Positions 10,500-21,597 of a stretch of 64,000 nt of DNA are shown here, in pieces. The notes under the pieces are model-generated. The model saw only the letters and a program-made list of their open reading frames with translations, made no database searches and had not been told where the DNA came from. The first letter of the stretch is position 1. Each line of letters opens with the position of its first letter. Source of the DNA: Pelobates cultripes (lineage: Eukaryota; Chordata; Amphibia; Anura; Pelobatidae); NCBI GenBank assembly GCA_933207985.1, contig OW240914.1, forward strand, positions 199,874,611 to 199,938,610, read 5' to 3'. The position numbers were made by a program, and so were the translations under genes.

Positions 10500-10508
10500 G
10501 GGGGAGCA
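10500..10508 (+). promoter_or_regulatory. Polypurine tract
   Basis: GGGGGAGCA, with one pyrimidine, lies one base upstream of the 3' LTR start at 10510, the expected place for the plus-strand primer. Confidence 0.65.
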
Positions 10509-10509
10509 T

Positions 10510-11506
10510 TGTGGCAAACCTAGCCACTTGGACAATACAAAGAGACTGTGCCTTTAAGGGTTGCCTGTATGTCTAGAGAGATATGTGCTTCATTCTATAT
10601 GTGTATGCTTTATGTATGTTCTGCATTGCCTTTTGCCGAATGCAAATGGCGGTTTTGTGTGGGGATTTTCTTTCGTTTCACGAACGGCACTTTGGAGGGC
10701 CGTTCATGAACCGAACGCAATACCCCCTAGTAGCCCACACACTTAGAGGCGTGTGGCGCTAGTTAACCGATTGCAACAATGTTGCAATCGGTTATTAGAG
10801 GCTCTCCTGGGTGGCCGTCGTTTGACTACCGACCATGCGGCGGTCGGCCATCTTGGATCCTTTGTTCCCTCAGCGGTGCTAGGTCGTCGAACGCATGGTA
10901 CTAAAAACGGCTACTCGACGGCACGAACACCGCTGAGCCTCCAGGACGTTAGGGAGTTTTGGGACATTCGGTATTTTGTTCCCTGCAAGCAATCGGTTCT
11001 TTTTATATGTTTTATCAGAAATCTGTCTTTCGTGCGGCATTCGGTTAGTTTAGCTGAGATCTGAGCGGTAATCTCACGAATGATGCGCTCAGACCCCAGC
11101 TATCCACCGAACGTCCATTCGTGTAAATCCACCATATATTCAACAAGTTATGGATTTTTGTGTGAATTGTCGGTTCTGCTGCACGAGGGGATAATCCACT
11201 TAACGGTGCATTCTGGGAAGATGATCCCTCTCATGCAGCGGTGCCTGATGGGAGAAATATGCTGTAATGTAAGTCCCCCATGTAGTCCCCTCTGGGAGTG
11301 CCCCTGGGAAGGGACTCAGGAAACCCCTTGCATGGGGACTTGTATAAATTGTCCAGCCGATTAAAAGGATTTGAGTTGACTCTCAGAACTGTGTCTCGTC
11401 CGGTTACTGGGAGGTTGGGGATATTGCCTGGTTGTTTCAGCGCTTGACTGTGGATTCGTTTCTGAACCAGCGGAATTCGTGGATGTATTATTGGCGTTCT
11501 GCTACA
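10510..11506 (+). repeat. 3' LTR of the Gmr1-like element
   Basis: Runs from TGTGGCAAAC to GCGTTCTGCTACA, 997 bp. Differences from the 5' LTR include GATAG/GATAT, TATGG/TGTGG, CGTGA/CATGA, TTCGGG/TTAGGG, CTCGTG/CTCATG and CCG/CTG in the last bases. Confidence 0.95.
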
Positions 11507-11511
11507 ATGAC
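11507..11511 (+). repeat. Target site duplication, right copy (ATGAC)
   Basis: ATGAC follows the 3' LTR exactly and matches 4999-5003. The DIRS RT reading continues from here. Confidence 0.93.
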
Positions 11512-12600
11512 ATTGACAAAGAATTGTGCTCGGTCTCATACGCATCATTCGACCAGGCGGTTGAGTTGGTAAAAGGGGTCGGGCGTGGGACTTTGATGGC
11601 TAAGGTTGATGTGGAGGCTGCGTTTCGCCTGCTTCTGGTTCACCTACTGGGGCGCTTCTTTGAAGGGGGGTACTTTGTTGACTCCCGATGGGCTGTTCCA
11701 TTTCTTGCTCCTACTTCGAGAAGTTCAGTTCCTTGCTGGAGAGGATGGTGCGGGTTGAGGTGGGGAGCAAAGTGGTGATGCACTACCTGGATGATTTCCT
11801 CTGAATAGGGCGAGCTTTCTCCCCCGCTTGCCTGCACCTGCTGCTGACCATTGAATGGATGGCGGGCCATATTGGTGTACCACTGGCGGAGGATAAGATG
11901 GAGGGCCCGACGGAATGCCTTAGTTTCCTGGGCCTAGAGATAGATTTGGTGCTCAGGGAGTGTCGGTTGCCTCTAGTTCAGCTAAACCCTTCGACAATGG
12001 CAATAGCTGATTGGGAAGCTCAATTTTGCCTGCAGGGTGATTCCAATGGGAAGGCTTTTCAGCCATAGCCTGTCTGCAGCTACAGCGGGTGTGCGATCCC
12101 CTCACCATTTCATCCGGTTGTCGTTGTCCATGCGGGCTGACTTGGGGGTATGGGATGCCTTCTTGCGGGATTTCAATGGGACAATGTATTTCCGGCAGGT
12201 GGGCATGTCGGTTGTGGAGCTTGAGCGCTTTACTGATACGTCAGGTAGCGTGGGTTTTGGGGCCTACTTTGGCAGGAGCTGGTGTGCGGAAAGGTGGCCG
12301 GATGCATGGGGCATCATTTGTAACCTGGCTTTCCTGGAATTGTTCCAATTGGTGGTGGCGCTGGCCCTTTGGAGTTATAGACTTCGGGATCAGAAGGTGG
12401 ACATCTTCTCGGACAACAACATGTCCTTGGTACATGCAGTTAATAATCTGTCGGCTTCATCAAAGCCAATGGTGAGGCCATTGTGGCCCTTTGTTTTACT
12501 GTGCATGTCCCTTAATGTAGTTTTTCATGCATGCCATGTGCCCGGGTAATTTAACATAGTGGCTGACGCTTTGTCTCGTTTTCAGTGGTCCCGGTTTCAG
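11512..12600 (+). pseudogene. DIRS-like reverse transcriptase and RNase H, decayed
   Basis: From the junction it reads DIDKELCSVSYASFDQAVEL and LMAKVDVEAAFRLL (first RT aspartate). The catalytic box HYLDDFL (about 11780-11800) is followed at once by a stop. The reading goes on with LAEDKMEGPTECLSFLGLEI. RNase H follows at about 12215-12600: FTDTSGSVGFGAYFG, LELFQLVVALALW and KVDIFSDNNMSLVHAVNN, ending VADALSRFQW. Several frame changes are needed (about 11700, 11800, 12040 and a stop at about 12547), so it is dead. The arrangement is typical of DIRS elements. Confidence 0.78.
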
Positions 12601-12639
12601 TCGGTGGCACCAGGGGCTTGCCCGGACAAGATGTGGCAG

Positions 12640-13001
12640 TTCGGAGCATCCTGCTTGGTGGACTTATAAGGGCATCTCTGGTGCCAGCCTCTTGGGCCGC
12701 CTACAGTAAGGTCTGGAGATCGTGGGAATGTTCATGGGATGGATTGGACTGAGTGCTGGTGGGATAATTGCTTCTCAACGATGTTCTGTGGTTCACGTTC
12801 CGGTTATTAGCGAAAGGCGCGTCCTCGGCGGTAGTAGACAGGACCATAGTGGCGATGGCTTGCTGGTTCAAGCTGCATGGGAAAGAAGATCTTATGAAGT
12901 CTTTCGTAATCAGGCAAGCGCTTAAGGGGTATCAGAGGGGATATAGGGCTCCCGATGCAAGGCGTCCGGTGTCGGTATGCGTGTTGCGGGATCTGATTTG
13001 A
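12640..13001 (+). pseudogene. DIRS-like tyrosine recombinase, N-terminal fragment
   Basis: Reads RASLVPASWAAYSKVWRSWE (about 12660-12725), then, after a stop and shift, VDRTIVAMACWFKLHGKEDL and IRQALKGYQRGYRAPDARRP. This matches the helical core-binding domain of DIRS tyrosine recombinases. The catalytic domain with the R...HxxR...Y residues is absent, because the reading breaks after VCVLRDLI at 13001. DIRS elements use this enzyme in place of a DDE integrase. Confidence 0.65.
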
Positions 13002-13005
13002 GTGG

Positions 13006-13655
13006 AAACAATATAGATGTGGAATTATCTGCCTAAAGAGTGGTGGTTTTATCAGAGTTTGCACACAGCAGCGTCTCCAGGATTCATATTTAGGGGGAGC
13101 ACATAAGCGGCCAGAGAAAAAAGTATGGGGGCAGTTATAAAACGTGTATATAGTTGTGTGTGTGTGTGTACATATATATATATGTGTACACACATACATA
13201 CACAGGGCTTGATAAATCCCAGGCGCCAGGTCGCCATGGCGACTAGAAATTTCACCCTGGCTCCTAGGATTTGTCAGCCCTTTGCTAAACCTCACAAAAA
13301 ACATTGGAGCTGGCCACCGTGGGGAGCTTTGAAGCTGGCTGCCGTGGGGAGCGGTAATCTTCCTGCATTTTCTCTCTGCTCCCTCACTCTGTTTAGTGGC
13401 ATGACATCACTCCGGCCCCGGCATCCCTAGACAGATTGCGCAGGGGAGCAGAGAGAAACTGCAGGAAGATTAGAGAGGAGCCCCACTGGATGCCAGTGCT
13501 CTGAAAGGTAGGGACGCTGTTTTATAACTGCCCCATACTTTTTTCTCTGGCCACTTATGTGCTCCCCCTAAATATGAATCCTGGAGACGCCGCTGTGTGC
13601 AAACTCTGATAAAACCACCACTCGTTAGGCAGATAATTCCACATCTATATTGTTT
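13006..13655. mobile_element. MITE C, 650 bp, about 137-bp terminal inverted repeats
   Basis: The left arm 13006-13143 (AAACAATATAGATGTGGAAT...) and right arm 13519-13655 (...ATTCCACATCTATATTGTTT) are near-perfect reverse complements, with only a few differences. The middle has a GT/TA microsatellite, a nested fold-back (13204-13282) and short GC-rich repeats. It is non-coding and sits on the broken end of the DIRS recombinase. Part of the same family is at 46074-46835. Confidence 0.85.
13204..13282. repeat. Nested fold-back sequence
   Basis: AGGGCTTGATAAATCCCAGG near the left pairs with CCTAGGATTTGTCAGCCCT at the right around a central GTCGCCATGGCGAC palindrome. A short non-autonomous DNA element, possibly hAT-type, is likely. 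Confidence 0.55.
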
Positions 13656-14504
13656 TTACTGTAAAAAATCAAAACCTTTTATTTATTCATGTGTATTCAA
13701 ATTTAAAATGCCACAAATTTTATGTCTGTTTTCCGGCTTCCCCTTTTGCATAGCTGTAAAATACATTGGTACTTTATAAATAAACACTATATAACATTTT
13801 TGGTGTGCACCTTGCCTTTTAGCCAGCTTTCTTCATTTTTTCCTATCTAGCTGGAATTGCAGTTAAATGCCCAGATTTTCCTCAAGCTTTGCAAAGGGAC
13901 AAATAATTAATTTGATTAAAATACAGATTGATTTAATCTGGTTAATTGAACTCCATGGACATGAACCATCATGAATAGTGTTTACCATTCAAGTCAATGT
14001 AGCGTTAGCACACAGAAATACTGTTTGCTGACTATAAATGAGTAGTTTAAGAGGTGCAGTGCTGACAATGTTAAACTAATGGATTTTTGTATTGCAAGCT
14101 AGGATTTATTCAATTTCTATAAAATTTCATTTGCACCAGTTTAATAACAGTTAACACTAATGATAATAAAAAAAAATATATATATTTTCAGTAAACTCAA
14201 ATCCTGTGTATAATATTTTACATCCAGAAGTGGCATCACTAGAAATACTGGTGTTTGTAGGGTCAAATGTTGAAGGCAATTAAAGTCACCCACACATGTT
14301 AGTGCAATGTGTAGTTTACAAAAATAGATGCTGACTGATTTTTTTTTTTTTTCTGTTAATCATTAGTTTGCTTTATTTTTCCATGAAAAAAACAATAATA
14401 ATAATAGTCAGTTTTGTTCCATATGTTAACCATTTCTGGTTTATGTGAATATCTAATCGAATCTTCTGAGGAAATAAAACAAAGTCCTTCAGAAACCATT
14501 GGTA
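13656..14504. other. No recognisable feature
   Basis: AT-rich non-coding DNA with short A and T runs (for example at about 14169 and 14340). Confidence 0.5.
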
Positions 14505-14680
14505 TTGCACTGTGCGTGTCTAGGGTGCTGTGTGTGTCGGGGTGCTGTGTGTGTGTGTTGGGGTGCTGTGTGTGTGTCTAGGGTGCTGTGTGTGTCTGGG
14601 TGCTGTGTGTGTGTCTGGGTGCTGTGTGTGTGTGGGGGTGCTCTGAGTGTCGGGGTGCTGTGTGTGTGAGTGTGAATTAA
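14505..14680. repeat. GT-rich tandem repeat
   Basis: Units of the type GGGTGCTGTGTGTGTGTC, about 18-24 bp, repeated eight or so times with variation in the GT run. Confidence 0.85.
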
Positions 14681-15145
14681 TTTTTTATTTAAGCACTTCA
14701 GCTTAAACTGTTAGACTACCTATAAATATCTATAGTATGAGCCACTTATCTTCCATCATAATCATTCCTAAATACAATTGCAACTCCTAAGATGGCAGTT
14801 GATAAATTCAGACGTCTCAGTGAGTTATTCAAGCCATACTTCTTTAAATAATTTATTCTAAATACTGTGGTGCTCTTAATAGTGATATTTGGGGTTTCGT
14901 ACAAAACTTCACTCTTTATATATTGGTAACTTTTTTATGTTTTTTATGTAATGTGTCAAAAAAATCCATCTGACAACTTAATAACCAGAGGGATAATTAT
15001 GACTATGGACCTTGAAGGAGATTGTCTAGTGCAACTAACTAATATAATTTCAACACTGCTGTATACACCTATTATAAAGAGTTTAAACATTGTGACCACT
15101 GTATGACTATCAAACTGAAAAACTTGAATAACTATTTAGCAACAT
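14681..15145. other. No recognisable feature
   Basis: AT-rich non-coding sequence without clear repeat or coding signal. Confidence 0.5.
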
Positions 15146-16545
15146 TCTCAGCCCCTGTTCCCCTTTTTCAGCCCCCGGTCTCCCTTCCTCAGCCTCTGTC
15201 TCCCTTCATCATCCCCTGTCCCTTTGCTCAGCCCCTGTCCCCTTGTTCAGCCCCTGCCCCCCTTCTCCTGTCCATTTAATCAGCCCCTGCACCCCTTCCT
15301 CAACCCCTGTCCCCCTTCCTCAGCCACTGTCCCCCATACTCAGTCCATGTCCCCCTTCCTCAGCCCCTGTACCCCTTCCCCTGTCCCTTTCTTCAGCCCT
15401 GCCCCTCTTCTCCTGTCCAATTTCTCAGCCCCTTTTTCCCTTCCTCAGCCCCTATCCCCTTCCTCAGCCCCTGTCTTCCTCAGCCCTGTCCCCTTCTTTA
15501 GCACCTGTACCACTTCCCTATACCCTTCCTCAGCCCCTGTCCCTTCCTGTCCCTCCTTACTCAGTCCCTGCCCCTACTCAGCCCCTGTCCTCCCCTGTCC
15601 TCTTTCAGATCTGCCCCTTCCTTGGCCCTGTTCCCTCTCAGCTCCTGTCCCCATATTCAGCTCTTGTCCCCTTCCCTGCACCCTTCCTCAGCCCCTGTCC
15701 CTTCCTCAGCCCTGTCCCCCACTCAGTCCCTGCCCCCATACTCAACTCCTGTCCCCTTTACTCAGCCCCTGTCCCCTTCCTCAGCCCCTGTCCTTTCTTC
15801 TCAGCCCTGTCCCCTACTCAGCCCCTGTCTCCTACTCTGCCCCTGCCCCCCCTCCTCAGCCCATGTCCCCTTCCTCAGCCCATGTCCCCCTTCCTCAGCC
15901 CATGTCCCCCTTTCTCAGCCCTTATCCCCTTCCACAGCCCTGTCTCTGGCCCTGTTCCCCTTTCCCATCCCTTTCCTGAGCCCTGTCCCCTTTCTCAGCC
16001 CATATCCTTTTCCTCATCCCCTGTTCCCCTTCCTCAGCATCTGTCCCTCTTCCTCAGCCCCTGTCCCTTTGTTCAGCCCCTGACCCCTTCCTCCGCCCCT
16101 GTCCCCCTTCCTCAACCTCTGTCCCCCTTCTCCAGTCCCCCTTCATTAGCCCCTGTTTCCCTTCCTCACCCTCTGCCCCCCTTACTCAGCCCCTTGTCCC
16201 TCTTCCCCTGTACCCTTCCTCAACTCTGTCTCCTTCCTCAGCCCTTGTCCCCCTTCTTTATTCCCTGTACCACTTCCCCTGCCCCCCTTCCTCAGCCCTG
16301 TCCCCCTACTCAGCCCCTGCCCCCTTTCTCTGCCCATGTCCCCCTTTCTCAGCCCATCTCCCCCTTCCTCAGCCCCTATCCCCTTCCTCAGCCCTGTCCC
16401 CTTGCTCTTCCCCTGTCCCCTTGCTCAGCCCTTTCCCCCTTCCCATGTCCTTTTCCTTAGCCCTGTTCTTTTTCTTCATCCCCCTGTCCCCCTTCCTCAG
16501 CCCTGTCTCACTCTTCAGCCCTGTCCCCCTACTCAGCCCCTGAGT
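15146..16545. repeat. C-rich minisatellite, about 1.4 kb
   Basis: Head-to-tail copies of a roughly 18-20 base unit, consensus CAGCCCCTGTCCCCCTTCCT, with frequent small length changes. Long open frames here (proline, serine and leucine only) arise because the unit has no stop in some frames; they are not genes. Confidence 0.95.
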
Positions 16546-16926
16546 AGTGTGTTGCTACATATCTATGTCTATATTGCATGGAAAAAGACACAAAATGTGC
16601 TTAGGGGAGAGAGCCACTGAAAGGAGCTGGGGGGTGAAAAAGACACGCAAAAAAAATGGAGGGGGAGACACACAAAGAGATACACAAGGGTAAGAGGATG
16701 TAAGACATACTAAACGGGGGATAAAATACACTAAAGTGGGTAATAAAATCAAAAGGGGGATTACAAGATACCCAGGTAAAGATGCATTTTTTTAAAAGGG
16801 GTTGGCAAAATGCATCTTTGCATGTGTAGCTGAAAATCCTTGCACCGGCCCTGGGTAGAAGGGCAGGTCTTGCAAAGTCTTTAGTCAAGAAAACTGCAGC
16901 TTTTGTAAGCTATTTCTGATATACCC
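16546..16926. other. Repeat remnant next to the minisatellite
   Basis: Contains GCTGAAAATCCTTGCACCGG, whose reverse complement resembles GTGCCGGTGCAAGGATTTTT at about 62525, so both places hold part of one dispersed repeat. A purine-rich stretch with GGAGACACACAAAGAGA lies at about 16610-16690. Confidence 0.45.
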
Positions 16927-17781
16927 TGTGAGAGAACGCCTGGACTAGACTACAGTCAAAACATACACGATTACATTGGCTCTCAGGTCCAGGACACTCC
17001 TATCCAAAATAGGCCAAACCCTCCCCTATGCATGGGAGATAATTGAATCAGCACTGCATTAAACTCAATTATCTCCAGGTATAAAAAACATAAATTGTTA
17101 CAAAACCCCAAAAATGCCTTTAAAAAATACAAATCTCCACAATAGTCACATCCCCTAATAGCCCCGATCTGGGTGGCCAACATATCCAAAATTCACCCAG
17201 GTCCGTTCAGGGGTTCAGGAATTTCCTGGGAATCATAATTTGACCGACCGCACGCATGGTCCCATGCCCAAAACAGTTCCAGAGAATCAGGGCTTGCGGT
17301 TGGTCTAGTTTAAAAATGAACAAACTACCTAACATAGTCAATAGTCTTACCCTGGAGCTTGTTCCCCTTGTTCGTGGGAACGTTTCCACCGAACAGTGTC
17401 TTCCTTAGTGCTATAAAACCAAACCAAAGTGATCATGGAAGTCCAGCGGGGTTCGGGAGTTTCAGTCTCCGAAAATAGTTCCATGAACTCGACGACAAAA
17501 CATGCGAACAAGATGGCTGCCACCTCGTGGTCATCCATTGGAATTGCGGCCACCCAGACGAACACTTAAAAAACTGAGGTGGAAATTGCTACAAATTAGC
17601 AATTAAGCTTAACAAGCTCCAGGATGGTCTCCGGTTCGTGCTGCTGTTTGGTTCCCGAACCAGATATAAAATCCCACAAACCAAGTCTGTTCACATAGTT
17701 TTTAAAGGGCCCATTGTCTTTTGGTAAGAGGCTGGCAAGTAGGCCCCTTGAAGCATCCGTGACAAGGTTCAGTTCGTCACA
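16927..17781 (-). mobile_element. Probable solo LTR, 855 bp
   Basis: Read on the minus strand it begins TGTGACGAACTGAACCTTGTCA and ends TTCTCTCACA. The flanks TACCC and TAGCC are a possible 5-bp target duplication with one change. The head resembles the sequence at 29727 (TGTGACGAA...TTGTCAC...GGCCT(G/A)CTTGCCAGCC) in front of the third gypsy gag, suggesting the same LTR group. No internal genes lie beside it. Confidence 0.55.
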
Positions 17782-18889
17782 TAGCCCTAATGAAAAGAAT
17801 GTATAATTAAATGCATGTTTTCATTGTGACTATTTCTACTAAATAGTGATTTTTATGAGGGGAGGGGATAGTGTCTTTTTAATATTCATGGAAGTTATGG
17901 CCAATATGACCCAGTAGATATTAGTGAACTATGAATTCAACAATGTTTAAATATTAATGGATATGTAATGCTTTTATATATAGCTGACGATATTGTTAGC
18001 ATGCTCAAGTGCTTAATGTATGAATAGTGTGTCCCCTCTTATCATTGCAAGAAAGTGCTGATTTATAAAGATATAAATCTATTCTGTTAAACCTGTTAGA
18101 TAGCTAGTAGTTGTTTCTTCCACCTACTTGCCTAGAGTACCTACCTGCCTGCTTGCCTTGAAACGACTTCTCAATAAGTTATAATACAGCTCATTGAGAC
18201 AGCTAGTTTCATGCACAATTGGTTTGCAAGGCTTCTCAATGAGTCATTCCCTGACACAGACAAGAAAGAAGGGAAGGACTTGAAATAGCTGCTGATACTA
18301 GATCTGCAGCAATTGCAAGCTACGTTTTCCTTTACCCACAAAGAAAACATGCAAACACAAATTACATTGGGAGGCATGTCTACAATAATGCATTTTTTTT
18401 TCCAGAAGCTGTGTAAGTGAGAAAAAATAATCAGCAGACAGTACCCATTTAATATGGAAAGGTTATGAAACTTAAAAAAAACCCACTGAATAATACATAT
18501 TACCACCTCAAACTTACTTTTCCATCTACATTTTATATGATATAGATATAGTAATTTCAAGGGTCACTTCAAGCATCATAACCACTATAACCCTCTGTTA
18601 TAGTTAGGATTTTGCAACAGTTTGCCCTCTTCCAGAAGTGAACTTATATTACTATATAATACAAATATTTAAGCAGCTACTACACTCTTGAAAGTACCCT
18701 AAACGCCATTCCAAATGTAACCAAACAGAGTGAACTAAGTGGAATCAATCCATTAATTATAACCCAGTGGATTATTATATACACTTACCCTTATAAATAA
18801 GGGTGAAGAGTGGAAGAAACTGTAGAGATAACATTAGGACAAGGAAAATATAAAACAAAATATAGTGTAATATGTATAAAATTTTGAGT
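17782..18889. other. No recognisable feature
   Basis: AT-rich non-coding DNA. Open frames on the minus strand (about 18171-18560) show no domain. Confidence 0.45.
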
Positions 18890-19500
18890 GGTACGTGTAG
18901 ATATGAAACACACCCGCATGGAAAAGAGCCCTCTGAGGATAGGCTCAAATCACATCAGCATGGGTATATTTTGGAAATAGACCTCTTCTGTCTTTACCCA
19001 AAATATTCTCAGAAAAAGAGATAAATAGGAAGCAAACTCTCCTAGTGAAGTGCCTTCTATAAATGTGCAAATATACAGAGAAAGTGCAAATGTCTGCTCA
19101 CCTTATTGAGAGCCAGTTATACTAGGCTCTCAGCATGATAGTAGATGTGTCTTTCGGGGGACAAAACCCTAAAGATTAAAGAAACCAGTGGACTTAGATA
19201 AGGCTAATACACTTTATGCCATAAACAAACAAAAATAAAGATTAACAAGCTTTGAATGAATTTTAAAAATCCCAAATATCAAAAAGTAATGTTCAACACT
19301 GCTCCCATATGTTAAAGATGTGTTTTGCCTGTTATAAAGGCTTTTTCAATAGAAATGGTTTGCCCTCTTACCTGTGTCCCCACAGGCTTTGAAAGCCATC
19401 TATGGCTGATGACATGCATCTGGATTATGCAGAGTTGCAGTAGCTGAATGTTGATCCCGCCAGTTATTCATTGGCTAAGATTGTCAGCTGTGTGCTTTTA
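18890..19500 (-). mobile_element. Decayed Penelope-type terminal region (tentative)
   Basis: On the minus strand at 19350-19324 the sequence reads ATTGAAAAAGCC..GGCAAAACA, a worn version of the hairpin motif at 24061-24106. The style resembles the other PLE tails here, but no coding part is attached. Confidence 0.3.
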
Positions 19501-20628
19501 GCCATTAAATGGCAGTGTGTGCATAGAAATAAGCACAGGATTGACACAGAAAAGGGGTTAAATCCAGCTCAAAATCACTGCAGTAATCATGGTGGTTGGA
19601 GTAAACCTTTAAAAAAAAAAGTGAATCCTCTAGTCTGACAAATTGTGACTATACTTACTGTTACTGCTTTTTGAGTCCCTGTTATTGCTAGGTCTTCCCT
19701 CCCTCAACCCCATTCTTTTTTCTTGAAAGCACAAAAAGGAGAAATATAATATTTACAAATTTCATTAAAGGTACTTTTTATTTTAACTGCATCAAAACAT
19801 GTATATGTCCTCTATTAATACAACTGTTTAATTTTAGCTGAATGTTTTTTTTTTTGTCCTGGAGAAAGCCATTTATAGATAATATGTGCCTAAACATAAA
19901 GTTTGTAGCAAATGTGTATTTACACATTTCATCCTCCTACTCCTCTACTATCTGTTCCCCTACTGAATCCTCAATCTGGAAAATAATTGTCTTTCAGACA
20001 TAAGAAAGAGACATAGCTTTGCAGTGGGAATACCTTAACTTGATTCAGCAGAAAAAGATCTACGATGCGAGTAGTTTTTCCATAATTATTGATACACCCC
20101 CCTTTAATTGCTAATCCATAGAGAAATCAGATTTTATACAAACACAGTAAAAACTTTCACCTCTTGCATGGAGTCATCATAACTACAAGGTCTCTTTGTA
20201 TTCATCTCAGCAAAACAAGATCATTAGCTAATTAACTGCGATTTTAAATAATTGTCCCATGAGTCCTTTCTTCTAATATATAAAAAAATAATTCCCAAAA
20301 CCTCTGAGTGAGCTTTCTCGTCCAAGAAATAATAGCAAACATGGAAATTAATCAAATTACTACACACAAATTACTATAAGCAAACTGTGAATTGGAGGCT
20401 TTTTTTCTCACAAGTAGAGCATATCATTTAGGTTCCCTCTTGATATGTCTTTTGTTTTCTGTACAGTTGGGAAATTAGGTGCATTGCCTTTATGAATTTT
20501 AAATAAAAAGTATACAAACATAGCCAGGATTCAGCTGTAAACATTTGCAACACTTACAACAATCAAGCAACATACATTCATTTAAAATGTAAGTTACTTA
20601 GCCAGTCATGTAATGACAGGAATGAATA
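19501..20628. other. No recognisable feature
   Basis: AT-rich non-coding DNA with poly-A and poly-T runs. Confidence 0.45.
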
Positions 20629-21466
20629 AGTAGATAACTCCCTAATTCCCACGGTATTACGGAGCTATCTACTAAAAGGCTGAAAGACCTAAAGATTACT
20701 TAGTATTAGTAAATTATGCCTCTACTTGCTATACTGCCTGTGGCTGCTCACTGTTAAATTTTTTTTTTTTTTAAATACCTATTGCGTCGGTTATTATGGA
20801 TTTTGTAGCTGGCCTTTTTTGGGGCTGAAAAAAGAAGATTTTCGAAGAAAGAAAACATAAATTGTTAAAATTTTTTTTTTTTTTTTTACAGGTACTTAGT
20901 TAAAGGTCCCCCCCTCATTATTTTTAGGGTGACGGAGGTAGGTAGGGGTTCCCCCCCTTATTAGTATTTAGGGCCCCCACCCGCCGCTCAGAGGTGGGGG
21001 CCAGGGGGGAGGACATTAGGTCCCCCCCTTATTCCAATTTAGGGCCCCCTCCCGCCGCTCAGGGGTGGGGGCCAAAGGGGAGGACATTAGGTCCCCACCC
21101 TTATTTTACTGTAGGGCCCCCACCCACCGCTCAGGGATGGGGGTCAGAGGGGGGGACATTATTAGTATTTAGGGCCCCCACCCACCGCTCAGAGGTGGGG
21201 GCCGGAGGGGGGACAAAAGGTCCCGCCCATCATTTTACTTTAGGGCCCCCACCGGTCGCTCAGGGGTGGAGGCAGGGGGGAGCAATAGGCTGCTCACTGT
21301 TTAATAGACATGCCCCTACTCGCGGTATAGCGAGTAGGGGCAAAATTTACTAATACTAAGTAATTTTTACTTAGTATTGGAAAATTTGGCTGAAAGACCA
21401 ATTTAGGTCTTTCAGCCTTTTGGTAGATAACTCCCTAATACCGTGGGAATTAGGGAGTTATCTACT
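20629..21466. mobile_element. MITE D, 838 bp, inverted ends that are themselves hairpins
   Basis: The left end AGTAGATAACTCCCTAATTC and the right end (reverse complement from 21466 inward) match for about 65 bases through AAAAGGCTGAAAGACCTAAA. Each end is also a local hairpin (TAGATAACTCC...GGAG.TATCTA). Similarity goes deeper: CTTAGTATTAGTAAATT occurs on the left and its reverse complement on the right. The middle holds a 71-bp tandem array. It is non-coding. Related pieces lie at 50506-50611 and 51898-52090. Confidence 0.82.
20971..21290. repeat. 71-bp GC-rich tandem repeat inside MITE D
   Basis: GGGCCCCC starts units at about 20971, 21042, 21114, 21172 and 21243. Each continues with CAC.CGCTCAG(A/G)GGTGGGGGCC and a run of G. 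The 58-base spacing shows one shortened unit. Confidence 0.88.
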
Positions 21467-21479
21467 AAGCGGCTGCAAG

Positions 21480-21590
21480 AGAAGTCTCGAAGTGCCGAAG
21501 TCCCGAAGTCCCGAAATTCCAAAATGCCGAAGTTCCGAAGTTGCCGAATTGCTAAAGTACCGAATTTCGGAATGCCGAACCCAACTTAAA
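21480..21590. repeat. Short CCGAA-type tandem repeat
   Basis: Repeated variants of TGCCGAAGT / CCCGAAGTC of 8-9 bases, degenerating rightward. Confidence 0.6.
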
Positions 21591-21597
21591 CGCAATT

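Larger units (their letters stand above)
5004..11506 (+). mobile_element. Full-length Ty3/gypsy element, Gmr1-like (PR-INT-RT-RH order)
   Basis: This is a 6.5-kb LTR retrotransposon with two 997-bp LTRs, a primer site, gag, pol, a polypurine tract and a perfect ATGAC duplication. I counted about 11 differences between the LTRs, many at CpG, so the insertion is recent relative to the other elements here. Integrase lies upstream of RT in one open frame, the order known for the Gmr1-like branch of Ty3/gypsy and otherwise typical of Ty1/copia. One in-frame TGA in gag and a short deletion in pol make this copy non-autonomous. It lies inside the RT gene of a DIRS-like element. Confidence 0.93.
11512..13005 (+). 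mobile_element. DIRS-like retroelement, 3' portion
   Basis: Continues the RT cut at 5003, then RNase H and the first part of a tyrosine recombinase. It is lost at 13005, where an inverted-repeat element (13006-13655) begins. The expected terminal repeats were not found. Confidence 0.75.

Noticed and set aside
15224..16620. Open frames of up to 405 codons rich in Pro, Ser, Leu and Cys
   Set aside because: They translate a short C-rich tandem repeat in several frames at once; there is no start context or domain.
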